From an uncultured Prevotellaceae bacterium (GTDB lineage: Bacteria > Bacteroidota > Bacteroidia > Bacteroidales > Bacteroidaceae): 19,104 bases of DNA. The first letter of the stretch is position 1. Each line of letters opens with the position of its first letter. This document shows positions 1 through 6,272 of this stretch, piece by piece. The notes beneath the pieces were generated by a model. That model was not told where the DNA came from. It did not search any database and saw only the letters and a program-made list of their open reading frames with translations. Position numbers and translations under genes: made by a program. The DNA lies in contig CAMKMK010000010.1 in the NCBI GenBank assembly GCA_946413885.1, positions 1 to 19,104 of the forward strand, in the 5' to 3' direction.

Positions 1-194
1 TTGTCCCCTCGCCCATTCTGGCCATGCTGAAGAAGCTTCGCATCAAGAAGTCAGGTTTCTCGAAGTACTGCATAGGAACAGCTTTCACCTATCCCCAGTT
101 GCCTCAGAACCGATTCAAGCAACGTCTCCGCAAGATCATGAAGATCCAGAACGGCCTGGCCTCGACTGACAATGCTGGAGTAGATGGTGAGTAA
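1..194 (+). CDS. Polyphosphate polymerase (VTC domain) protein, C-terminal fragment
   Basis: This is the 3' end of a gene that enters from the left edge; the frame runs from base 3 to TAA at 192-194 and gives 63 residues. The fragment contains KKLRIKKSGFSKYCIG followed by a basic stretch (QNRFKQRLRKIMKIQ), which resembles the C-terminus of bacterial VTC-domain proteins. Those are related to the catalytic subunit of the yeast vacuolar transporter chaperone, which makes polyphosphate from ATP. The catalytic tunnel residues lie outside the window, so activity cannot be judged. The next gene, 33 nt downstream, encodes a DUF4956 membrane protein, the usual partner of VTC proteins in bacteria, and this supports the call. 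The family assignment rests on recognition of a short tail plus context. Confidence 0.75.
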   Translation, partial: VPSPILAMLKKLRIKKSGFSKYCIGTAFTYPQLPQNRFKQRLRKIMKIQNGLASTDNAGVDGE

Positions 195-227
195 TTAACA
201 TTTAGGATTAACTAAAAAAATACGTAT

Positions 228-893
228 ATGCTTTCATTTGAATTTACACAGATGCTTATCAGACTTGTCATCTGTATTGTGGTGAACTTTATCATCATCC
301 ACTTCCTTTATTATCCCAAAAGCCGTCGTCGCGACTTCTACTTCACCTACATGCTCACCAGCATCGCAGTTTTCTTCCTGCTGTTCTTCATGATGGATTT
401 GAAGTCGAAAGCCACGATGGGTATCGGTATTGGCCTGTTTGGTATCTTCAGCATTATGCGCTTCCGTACGGATGCTATGCCTGTGCGCGAGATGACCTAC
501 CTGTTCCTTATTATCTCCTTGTCAGTAATCACCGCCGTGGCCGACATAGGTATTGATGACCAGATTGAATACGATCGGGTGGCAGTATTGCTCGTGACCG
601 ACATCATCGTGGTGTTCATCACCTACCTCTGCGAGAAATGCCTCAAGGTAAGGACTTCCAAGTACGTACAGTATGACCGCGTAGACCTCTGCACTCCAGA
701 GAAATACTTCGAGATGATAGAGGACCTGAAGAAACGTACCGGACTCGACATCACCAGCGTGGATGTGGGCGGAATCGATTTCCTGAAGGACTCCTGCGTG
801 CTGAAGGTTTACTACAATCCTCCCACAGGCGAGAAATCCAACTCCGTATCCAATCAGTTCAAGGTGCGCAAGACGCAGTTCCTCGAGTCATAG
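228..893 (+). CDS. DUF4956 domain membrane protein, partner of VTC polymerase
   Basis: This is a 221-residue integral membrane protein of the DUF4956 family. Hydrophobic segments lie at about residues 9-28, 40-56, 64-77, 90-107 and 119-135. The conserved region GIGIGLFGIFSIMRFRTD (about 65-82) joins the third segment to a basic loop and is typical of the family. The last 80 or so residues are soluble and mixed alpha/beta. No enzymatic function is established for DUF4956. Because it almost always sits beside VTC polymerases, a role in anchoring the polymerase, moving polyphosphate or sensing its state is plausible but is inference. The gene is 33 nt after the VTC gene and 45 nt before the barrel gene, which suggests one operon. 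The ATG at 228 directly precedes the first membrane segment and fits the family length. Confidence 0.85.
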   Translation: MLSFEFTQMLIRLVICIVVNFIIIHFLYYPKSRRRDFYFTYMLTSIAVFFLLFFMMDLKSKATMGIGIGLFGIFSIMRFRTDAMPVREMTYLFLIISLSVITAVADIGIDDQIEYDRVAVLLVTDIIVVFITYLCEKCLKVRTSKYVQYDRVDLCTPEKYFEMIEDLKKRTGLDITSVDVGGIDFLKDSCVLKVYYNPPTGEKSNSVSNQFKVRKTQFLES

Positions 894-938
894 GAACCAG
901 TTTCCCCTATCACATCAAAGTATCACAAATCCTCTTAT

Positions 939-1757
939 ATGAAAAAAATCAGATGCATATCACTCTTAGCCCTACTCATGCCCATGATGGCTTGGGCGGA
1001 AGGGAGTGACGATTTCGGCGTATGGGCAGAAATGAGTGTCGAGAAGTCCATCAACAAGAAATGGAGTGTCGGCATGGAGACTGAATTCCGCGCTCAGGAG
1101 AAAGACCGCTGGAGCATAGGAACAGGACTGGAATACAAGCCCATTAAACACCTGAAGCTGGGAACTTCCTACAACTTCCTCTATGCCTACCGGCCTGACA
1201 AGATCACCAAGCAGGTCTTCGACGAAGACAACGAGCTGGAAAGCTTCCGCTATACCCATAGCTACTGGTCTCCCCGTCACCGCTTCTCAATAGAGGCAAC
1301 AGGAACCACGAAATTATGGAACTGGCTTCGCATCTCTCTGCGTGAACGCTACCAGCTCACGTATCGCACAGAAAAGACTGTTGACAGGGAAGACATCGAA
1401 ATGAACGCCATCTATACGCCAGACGGGATTTTCAACGATACCGTGTACAGCACCAAGACCATTGCTTCAAACACGGATCAGGTGTTGCGCAGCCGTCTGA
1501 AATTGGAGTACGACAAGAAGGGACAGGCTCTTTCACCCTTCGTCTATGCAGAGGCTCACAATAGTGTCGCCATTGGTGACAACATGCTTCTGGAGAAAGT
1601 TCGTCTGGGTATTGGTACCGGTTACAAGATCAACAAGCACAACGACTTGTCTCTCGCTTATCTCTTAACATTCAACATCCACGATGACGACGAGGACTAT
1701 ACTCGCATTCATGAGCGGATGCATGTGATTAACATTAGCTATACGTACAAATTCTAA
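939..1757 (+). CDS. DUF2490-type outer-membrane beta-barrel protein
   Basis: This 272-residue protein has a signal peptide (MKKIRCISLLALLMPMMAWA, likely cut after Ala-Trp-Ala) and no other membrane helices. The mature part is a series of alternating amphipathic strands, for example KKWSVGMETEFRAQ, HLKLGTSYNFLYAY, HRFSIEATGTTKLW, WLRISLRERYQLTYR and LSPFVYAEAHNS. It ends in the strand INISYTYKF with a C-terminal Phe, a classic outer-membrane barrel signature. Content and length match DUF2490 proteins, which are common in Bacteroidota and have no known substrate. An acidic cluster near the C-terminus (HDDDEDYTR) probably lies in a loop. Its place in the VTC/DUF4956 operon suggests that the operon product reaches or crosses the outer membrane; that is inference. 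Confidence 0.8.
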   Translation: MKKIRCISLLALLMPMMAWAEGSDDFGVWAEMSVEKSINKKWSVGMETEFRAQEKDRWSIGTGLEYKPIKHLKLGTSYNFLYAYRPDKITKQVFDEDNELESFRYTHSYWSPRHRFSIEATGTTKLWNWLRISLRERYQLTYRTEKTVDREDIEMNAIYTPDGIFNDTVYSTKTIASNTDQVLRSRLKLEYDKKGQALSPFVYAEAHNSVAIGDNMLLEKVRLGIGTGYKINKHNDLSLAYLLTFNIHDDDEDYTRIHERMHVINISYTYKF

Positions 1758-1785
1758 GAAACATTAATTATCACACCTTAATATT

Positions 1786-2235
1786 ATGAACAAGAAATTT
1801 TTATTGGGCTCTGTTCTGATGGCAGCAAGTCTGTCATCCTCAGCTGATGACTTGAACTACTTGACTGTAGCTTATAATAATGTAGAGCAAAGCATCGAGC
1901 TTTCCACCGTTCAGAAGATCACCTTCGAGGAGGGAAATGCCGTCGTCTATACCACAGGCGAGACCTATACCTATCCTCTCTCGGAAATGCAGAAGATGAC
2001 ATTCACTCAAGACCCAACCGCCATCAAGTCGCTACCCACGGAATCCGACGATCTGAAATTCCTTAATGGGCAACTTTCCGTTTCCGGTAAAGGAACTTTG
2101 CGCGTCTATAACGCATCAGGGGCTCTTATCCGAATGGCCAAGATCGAGAAGAAATCAAACGTGAGCCTCAACGGGTTGAAACCTGGCCTCTATATCATCA
2201 GCATGGGAGACCAGACCATCAAGATAACCAAGTAA
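1786..2235 (+). CDS. Small exported protein with T9SS-like C-terminal sorting domain
   Basis: This 149-residue protein starts with a signal peptide (about residues 1-20, cut near SSSA). The N-terminal half carries two similar strand motifs: an STVQKITF segment near residue 40 and a SEMQKMTF segment near residue 67. This hydrophobic-polar '...LS-x-hQKhTF' pattern is common in Bacteroidota surface proteins and recurs in the next gene. The C-terminal 60 or so residues (RVYNASGALI then GLKPGLYIISMGDQTIKITK) look like a type A T9SS sorting domain, which usually shows GxYhh and a terminal basic-hydrophobic strand. Mature content other than these modules is almost nil, so it may be a mini-adhesin or carrier. 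It lies 28 nt after the barrel gene and 22 nt before the beta-helix gene. The function is unknown; the sorting-domain call is moderately sure. Confidence 0.7.
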   Translation: MNKKFLLGSVLMAASLSSSADDLNYLTVAYNNVEQSIELSTVQKITFEEGNAVVYTTGETYTYPLSEMQKMTFTQDPTAIKSLPTESDDLKFLNGQLSVSGKGTLRVYNASGALIRMAKIEKKSNVSLNGLKPGLYIISMGDQTIKITK

Positions 2236-2257
2236 GAAAGTTTTTCCAGACAAGACT

Positions 2258-3442
2258 ATGAAAAGAATCAAGGCAACATTTCTCTTTCTGTCTCTATGCT
2301 CTGTCATATCGGCACAAGAGAACATTCGGGTTTGGATAAACGACAACAGCACTCGTCTGCCCATTGGTGAGATGACATACTCCAATTCTGGGAAAACGGT
2401 CACCATCGGTGAAGAGACTTTCAACACGTCCGACGTAGACAGCATCACCATCGTGAAGACCATCTACATCAACTACGACGGAAACAATGCCCAGGTGGAT
2501 CTCGGACATGCAAAAGGCGTAACTTATGAGGCTAACGGAGCCCACGTGACCATCAACAACACCAACACGAGCGAGGAGATGGAGTTTGTACTCGCAGGCA
2601 CCAGCACAAATGGTTCGCTCACCTATAACGGAAGCTACAAGTGCAAGTTCATCCTCAACGGCCTCACTCTTACGTCCAAGACTGGAGCCGCCATCGACAT
2701 CGAGAGCGGCAAGCGCTCCGACCTTATCCTGATGGAAGGAACCACAAATACTCTCGAGGATGCAGCCCTCGGCACCCAGAAAGCCTGTCTATATTGCGAC
2801 GGACACCTGGAGATTTCTGGTGGAGGCTCCCTCATTGTGAAAGGTAACGCAAAACATGCTATCGCCACCAACGAATACATGCAGTTGAAGAAGACCACCG
2901 GAGCCATTACCATCACGAAGGCTGCCAGCGACGCCATTCATGCCGAGCAGTATTTCCAGATGAACGGAGGTGTCCTGAACATCAGCGGAATGGTGGGCGA
3001 CGGAATCCAGGCTGAGGCAAAGGTCAACAAGGATGAAGAGAACAATGGCGAGGTCATCATCAAGGGCGGAAGCATCACGATAGCCGTAACCTCCAACGAC
3101 ATGAAAGGCATCAAGTCCGACACAGACATCCACATCTCTGGCGGAACCTTCAATATTGCTGCCAGCGGAGCAGGATCGAAAGGAATCTCCTGTAACGGGA
3201 ACATGTTCATCAACGAGGACGACAACACCACAACGATGACCATTACCGCCTCTGGGCGCATCTATACCGATGCCGACGATAACGACAGCCGCTGTATGGG
3301 CATTAAGGTGGATGGGAACCTCACCATCTCGGCCGGTACGATTACCGTCTACAATACGGGTAGCGGAAGTCGCGGCATCAAGGTCGACGGAACCTACACC
3401 AAGTCCGGAACCGCCAAAGTGAACGCATCCGTCAAGAACTGA
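2258..3442 (+). CDS. Cthe_2159-like carbohydrate-binding beta-helix protein
   Basis: This is a 394-residue exported protein. The signal peptide spans about residues 1-19 (ends VISAQ). Residues 20-70 form a small strand module ending SDVDSITIV, similar to the motif of the preceding gene. From about residue 105 a Gly/Asn/Thr-rich repetitive region builds short parallel strands: LEISGGGSLIVKGN, AITITKAASDAIHAE, VLNISGMVGDGIQAE, IHISGGTFNIAASG and NLTISAGTITVYNTG. The recurring '(D/K)GI(K/S/Q)' turns match the Cthe_2159 (DUF4353) family, whose founding member from Clostridium thermocellum is a calcium-binding beta-helix that binds acidic polysaccharides. No catalytic motif is evident. It is the last gene of the VTC operon, just before a strong terminator. 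A cell-surface polysaccharide-binding role is likely; the ligand is unknown. Confidence 0.8.
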   Translation: MKRIKATFLFLSLCSVISAQENIRVWINDNSTRLPIGEMTYSNSGKTVTIGEETFNTSDVDSITIVKTIYINYDGNNAQVDLGHAKGVTYEANGAHVTINNTNTSEEMEFVLAGTSTNGSLTYNGSYKCKFILNGLTLTSKTGAAIDIESGKRSDLILMEGTTNTLEDAALGTQKACLYCDGHLEISGGGSLIVKGNAKHAIATNEYMQLKKTTGAITITKAASDAIHAEQYFQMNGGVLNISGMVGDGIQAEAKVNKDEENNGEVIIKGGSITIAVTSNDMKGIKSDTDIHISGGTFNIAASGAGSKGISCNGNMFINEDDNTTTMTITASGRIYTDADDNDSRCMGIKVDGNLTISAGTITVYNTGSGSRGIKVDGTYTKSGTAKVNASVKN

Positions 3443-3470
3443 CAGACGCATCAGCAAGACGCAGATACAG

Positions 3471-3510
3471 CAATCCCTCGAATCGCAAAGTTCGAGGGAT
3501 TGTTCTTTTT
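3471..3510 (+). terminator. Intrinsic terminator of the VTC/beta-helix operon
   Basis: A perfect 12-bp stem (CAATCCCTCGAA at 3471-3482 with TTCGAGGGATTG at 3491-3502) encloses an 8-nt loop and is followed by TTCTTTTT. It lies 28 nt after the stop of the beta-helix gene and directly abuts the convergent pyrH stop. In the minus orientation the stem is not followed by a T-run, so it should act mainly on the plus-strand operon. Confidence 0.9.
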
Positions 3511-3511
3511 G

Positions 3512-4222
3512 TCAGTTGTGAACCAATGTGCCGATTTCCTCACCAGCAATCACTTTCTTCAGATTACCTTCAATGTCCATGTTGAAGACGTAGATGGGCA
3601 GATTGTTCTGCATGCACATCGCCGTAGCTGAGATATCCATCACCTTCAGGTCACGGGCAATCACCTCTGCATACGTGATGTCGTGGAACTTGGTTGCCGT
3701 TGGGTCTTTCTCTGGATCAGCCGTATAGATACCATCCACACGAGTTCCCTTCAGCATCACGTCAGCTTCAATCTCTATACCACGTAAGGAGGAGCCTGTA
3801 TCTGTCGTAAAGTAGGGCGAACCCGTTCCAGCTCCCATGATGACAACCTCGCCATTATTCAAGGCTTCAATGGCCTTCCACTTGTTGAAGAATTCACCAA
3901 CAGGTTCCATGCGGATGGCAGTAAGCACCCGATTCTTCTGGCCGATGGCATCCAACGCGCTACTCAATCCCAGGGCATTGATGACCGTAGCACACATTCC
4001 CATCTGGTCGCCCTTCACGCGATCAAAACCTTTACCTGTACCAGCCAGGCCACGAAAGATGTTTCCGCCACCTATCACGATACCAATCTGAACACCCATG
4101 TCTGCAACTTCCTTGATCTGTTTGGCGTACTGATTCAACCGCTTCACATCAATTCCGTAACCTTGTTCTCCCAATAGACTCTCACCGCTCAACTTGAGCA
4201 AGATTCTTTTAAACTTTGTCAT
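3512..4222 (-). CDS. pyrH: UMP kinase
   Basis: This 236-residue protein is UMP kinase, which phosphorylates UMP to UDP with ATP in pyrimidine nucleotide synthesis. It belongs to the amino acid kinase family and works as a cytoplasmic hexamer, often regulated by GTP and UTP. Visible motifs are KLSGESL (10-16), VIGGGNIFRG (49-58, UMP-binding glycine loop), GAGTGSPYFTTDT (130-142, catalytic/UMP site) and DGIYTADP in the nucleotide-binding part. Length and start match the family. It is the last gene of yraN-birA-pyrH, 27 nt after birA, and converges on the plus-strand operon. No odd features were seen. Confidence 0.97.
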   Translation of the reverse strand: MTKFKRILLKLSGESLLGEQGYGIDVKRLNQYAKQIKEVADMGVQIGIVIGGGNIFRGLAGTGKGFDRVKGDQMGMCATVINALGLSSALDAIGQKNRVLTAIRMEPVGEFFNKWKAIEALNNGEVVIMGAGTGSPYFTTDTGSSLRGIEIEADVMLKGTRVDGIYTADPEKDPTATKFHDITYAEVIARDLKVMDISATAMCMQNNLPIYVFNMDIEGNLKKVIAGEEIGTLVHN

Positions 4223-4249
4223 ATAACTTATTTATAAATGAATGATAAA

Positions 4250-5008
4250 CTAAACGAACTGAACCTCCTTGAAGGCATATTTGCGTATCCTTTCTTCCGT
4301 GTCGAGCAGCACCAAGTGACCCGTAGGCTCCACCGTCTGGATGGAAGCACGGAAACGACCTGTTGCGTCCTCGTACTCATGCTCTTCCTGCATACGATAC
4401 AACTGGTTGAGATACAGATTGTGAACATACTCGTTCCGCTGAGACTCTACCAAGCCGTAACAGCGGATAAAATGGTCCATTACCCTCTTCAAGACAGACC
4501 TGCGTTCCACCTCGTGTCCCATGATCTGTGCCAACGAGATGGGATTGGGCGCATCACTCTCAAACCTTGTCTGGTTCACATTGATGCCGACTCCCATGAT
4601 GCACTTCGCAATCACCTTCCCTTCCAATTCATTCTCGATAAGCAAGCCTGCAACCTTACTGTCCTGATAGTAGATATCGTTGGGCCACTTGATTCTGAAG
4701 CCTGGAACAAACTCATTCAGGGCATCACACACAGCCATCGATATAATCTCGGAAAGCACGAACATCCGCTCTGCCTCGACTATCCTGGGATAAGTCAACA
4801 GGCTGAATAGAAGGTTCTTACCTGCTGCAGACTCCCACTTGTTGCTTGCAGAGCCTCGACCTGCCGTTTGATACTCAGCCGTTACCAGCGTCACCTTGCG
4901 GGGCGCAGGAGCATGATAGCGTTTCAGGTAACTGTTCGTGGAATCCGTTGTGTCCAATTCCAGCATCTGAAACCAAGGAGAATCATCCAAGCAGAAATGT
5001 CTTTCCAT
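4250..5008 (-). CDS. birA: Biotin--[acetyl-CoA-carboxylase] ligase, monofunctional
   Basis: This is a 252-residue biotin protein ligase. It activates biotin to biotinyl-AMP and attaches it to the lysine of biotin carboxyl carrier proteins. Motifs are STN (23-25), the biotin/ATP loop TAGRGSASNKW with GRG at 50-52 and Trp58, KWPNDIYY (107-114), KVAGLLIE and GVGINVN. The protein begins directly at the catalytic domain with no N-terminal winged helix, so it should be the class I enzyme without the DNA-binding repressor function seen in the E. coli protein. The small C-terminal domain is present (about 205-252). It is 17 nt downstream of yraN and 27 nt upstream of pyrH, so the three genes probably share one transcript. 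Confidence 0.95.
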   Translation of the reverse strand: MERHFCLDDSPWFQMLELDTTDSTNSYLKRYHAPAPRKVTLVTAEYQTAGRGSASNKWESAAGKNLLFSLLTYPRIVEAERMFVLSEIISMAVCDALNEFVPGFRIKWPNDIYYQDSKVAGLLIENELEGKVIAKCIMGVGINVNQTRFESDAPNPISLAQIMGHEVERRSVLKRVMDHFIRCYGLVESQRNEYVHNLYLNQLYRMQEEHEYEDATGRFRASIQTVEPTGHLVLLDTEERIRKYAFKEVQFV

Positions 5009-5025
5009 TCGCGCTCTACCTTATC

Positions 5026-5397
5026 TTATCTGTACCAAACAGGTGAACGGAAGGCATCCTCGATGTGTTCTATCCTCGCGTTTGAGCCTCTCCCCGTCAC
5101 CGTTATTATATCATACCTGACAGGCAAGTCCAGCTTGAAGCAACGCACGTAAGCATCTGCTGCCAACACGATGCGCCGTATCTTTCTTGAACTCACAGCA
5201 TCCTCAGGACGACCGTAATCTGTATTCCTGCGAGACTTTACCTCAACGATAACCAGACATTCCTCTTTCTCAGCCACGATGTCTATCTCCCTGTGACCGC
5301 TTCGCCAGTTCACATCCAGGATCGTATAGCCTTGCTGACGCAGATAATCGACAGCCAATTCCTCGCCCGTATGCCCATATTCGTTGTGTTCTGCCAT
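5026..5397 (-). CDS. yraN: YraN-family (UPF0102) endonuclease-like protein
   Basis: This 123-residue protein belongs to the YraN/UPF0102 family with a Holliday-junction-resolvase-like nuclease fold; its cellular role is not settled. It starts MAEHNEYGHTGEELAVDYL, with the family's G-x2-GE-x2-A pattern. The nuclease core is intact: GHREIDIVA (Glu37, Asp39) followed by IVEVKSRR (Glu52, Lys54). An in-frame ATG at 5481 would add 28 residues, but these are hydrophobic and unlike the family, would overlap tadA by 14 nt and would cover the promoter region, so the ATG at 5397 is chosen. It is the first gene of yraN-birA-pyrH, with a TATATTTG box 20 nt upstream. Confidence 0.92.
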   Translation of the reverse strand: MAEHNEYGHTGEELAVDYLRQQGYTILDVNWRSGHREIDIVAEKEECLVIVEVKSRRNTDYGRPEDAVSSRKIRRIVLAADAYVRCFKLDLPVRYDIITVTGRGSNARIEHIEDAFRSPVWYR

Positions 5398-5417
5398 ATT
5401 CTGCCGGTATTTACATG

Positions 5418-5425
5418 CAAATATA
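5418..5425 (-). promoter_or_regulatory. Putative -7 box for yraN-birA-pyrH
   Basis: On the minus strand the sequence reads TATATTTG, a match to the Bacteroidota sigma-70 type -7 element TAnnTTTG, 20 nt upstream of the yraN start. A clear TTTG at the -33 distance is not visible; the upstream stretch on this strand is a run of T. Confidence 0.5.
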
Positions 5426-5437
5426 GAAAAAAAAACG

Positions 5438-5445
5438 TAACTTTG
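5438..5445 (+). promoter_or_regulatory. Putative -7 box for tadA
   Basis: TAACTTTG matches TAnnTTTG and lies 22 nt before the tadA ATG. No good TTTG is seen 19-21 nt upstream. It is only 12 nt from the opposing yraN box, so the two divergent promoters must overlap. Confidence 0.5.
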
Positions 5446-5467
5446 CTCTCTGCGAAGAAAGAAAAAG

Positions 5468-5908
5468 ATGGCTGACGACATTTTCTACATGAAGCAGGCC
5501 TTGGAAGAAGCCAAGATTGCCTTCAACGAAGACGAGATTCCCATCGGCGCTGTGATAGAGTGCCAAGGAAGAATCATAGCGCGGGCCCACAACCTGACGG
5601 AACGGTTGAACGACGTGACAGCCCATGCCGAAATGCAGGCGATCACCGCAGCAGCCGGCTATCTGGGCGGCAAATACCTGACGGAATGCACCCTCTACGT
5701 GACTGTGGAACCCTGCGTGATGTGTGCTGGAGCCCTTGGATGGGCGCAGATCAAACGCATCGTCTATGGCTCGAGCGACGAGAAGCGTGGCTTTCAGCGT
5801 TTCGCGCCCAATGCCTTGCATCCTAAGACACAAGTGGCAGGAGGTGTACTGGAAAAAGAGTGCACCCAACTGATGCAGGAATTCTTTCGAAAGAAGAGAA
5901 CATGTTGA
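5468..5908 (+). CDS. tadA: tRNA-specific adenosine deaminase
   Basis: This 146-residue protein is a zinc-dependent deaminase that converts adenosine 34 (wobble) of tRNA-Arg(ACG) to inosine. The active site is complete: HAE at 53-55 (His zinc ligand, Glu proton shuttle) and PCVMC at 82-86 (Cys83 and Cys86 zinc ligands). The typical PIGAVI segment is at 25-30 and the C-terminal helix holds aromatic and basic residues (FFRKKR). Length matches the family. It is divergent from yraN and stands alone. The stop codon lies inside the first unit of a 22-bp tandem repeat, and the transcript probably ends at the repeat-derived hairpin downstream. Confidence 0.95.
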   Translation: MADDIFYMKQALEEAKIAFNEDEIPIGAVIECQGRIIARAHNLTERLNDVTAHAEMQAITAAAGYLGGKYLTECTLYVTVEPCVMCAGALGWAQIKRIVYGSSDEKRGFQRFAPNALHPKTQVAGGVLEKECTQLMQEFFRKKRTC

Positions 5909-5997
5909 AACCAGAAAGACAACGTGTTGAAATCGTAAAGACAACGAGTTGAAATCGCAAAGACAACACGTTGAGTCTGCGGGAAGAACGTGTTGTG
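5900..5997 (+). repeat. 22-bp imperfect tandem repeat, about 4.5 copies
   Basis: Units start at 5900, 5922, 5944, 5966 and 5988 (the last one partial). The consensus is roughly ACRTGTTGAAATCGNAAAGACA; each unit begins with AC..GTTG. Units 2 and 3 are nearly identical (ACGTGTTGAAATCGTAAAG against ACGAGTTGAAATCGCAAAG). Unit 4 has diverged after ACACGTTGA. The array starts inside the tadA stop region and ends in the tadA terminator. Confidence 0.85.
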
Positions 5998-6002
5998 TTT
6001 TT
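5963..6002 (+). terminator. Intrinsic terminator of tadA built from repeat units
   Basis: A perfect 10-bp stem pairs ACAACACGTT (5963-5972) with AACGTGTTGT (5987-5996), leaving a 14-nt loop and followed by GTTTTT (5997-6002). The two arms are the heads of consecutive 22-bp repeat units, the left one carrying an altered ACACGTT that makes it complementary to ACGTGTTG. Confidence 0.7.
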
Positions 6003-6068
6003 GGGGGTGACGAAACGGGGTGTGGAGAACATGAAAAAAAGGAGGGCATCCTGGACAAAAAAATGGAG

Positions 6069-6272
6069 TTAAAGCCCTATGATGGACTTAGCCTCGCGCA
6101 TCACGTCCATATCCGTCACCAGCAGGTGCCTCATGCATTTCTCCACCATGCGCTCCCTCTCCAGCTGCTCCCAGCGCAGAACCAGTTTTGCGCGTGCCTC
6201 ATCATTGAACTTCGTGGCGATGTCGAATAAGCCTCGATTTTTCTGTAAGATAAATTGGAATTTACTTGTCAT
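6069..6272 (-). CDS. Small charged helical protein, unknown function
   Basis: This is a 67-residue ORF starting at the ATG at 6270-6272. The product is highly charged and predicted helical (EARAKLVLRWEQLERERMVE), with no signal peptide and no motif I can name. Its start overlaps the last 11 nt of the upstream exported-protein gene, which suggests translational coupling. An upstream in-frame ATG at 6302 would lengthen the overlap and is less likely. Its codon use looks GC-rich at third positions, unlike the more AT-rich upstream gene, so the two may have different histories. It could be a real small protein or the remains of a longer one. I do not recognise a family. Confidence 0.5.
   Translation of the reverse strand: MTSKFQFILQKNRGLFDIATKFNDEARAKLVLRWEQLERERMVEKCMRHLLVTDMDVMREAKSIIGL

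Noticed and set aside
2789..3457. Long minus-strand open frame opposite the beta-helix gene
   Set aside because: It is a by-product of the repetitive Gly/Asp/Thr codons of the plus-strand gene; the product is a Val/Asp/Gly-rich string with no export signal or domain.
5900..5997. CRISPR-like array
   Set aside because: The repeats are contiguous with no unique spacers, and no cas gene is present.
5411..6058. Minus-strand frame opposite tadA and across the tandem repeats
   Set aside because: It overlaps a complete tadA with all active-site residues, and its first part is only the translated 22-bp repeats and terminator.
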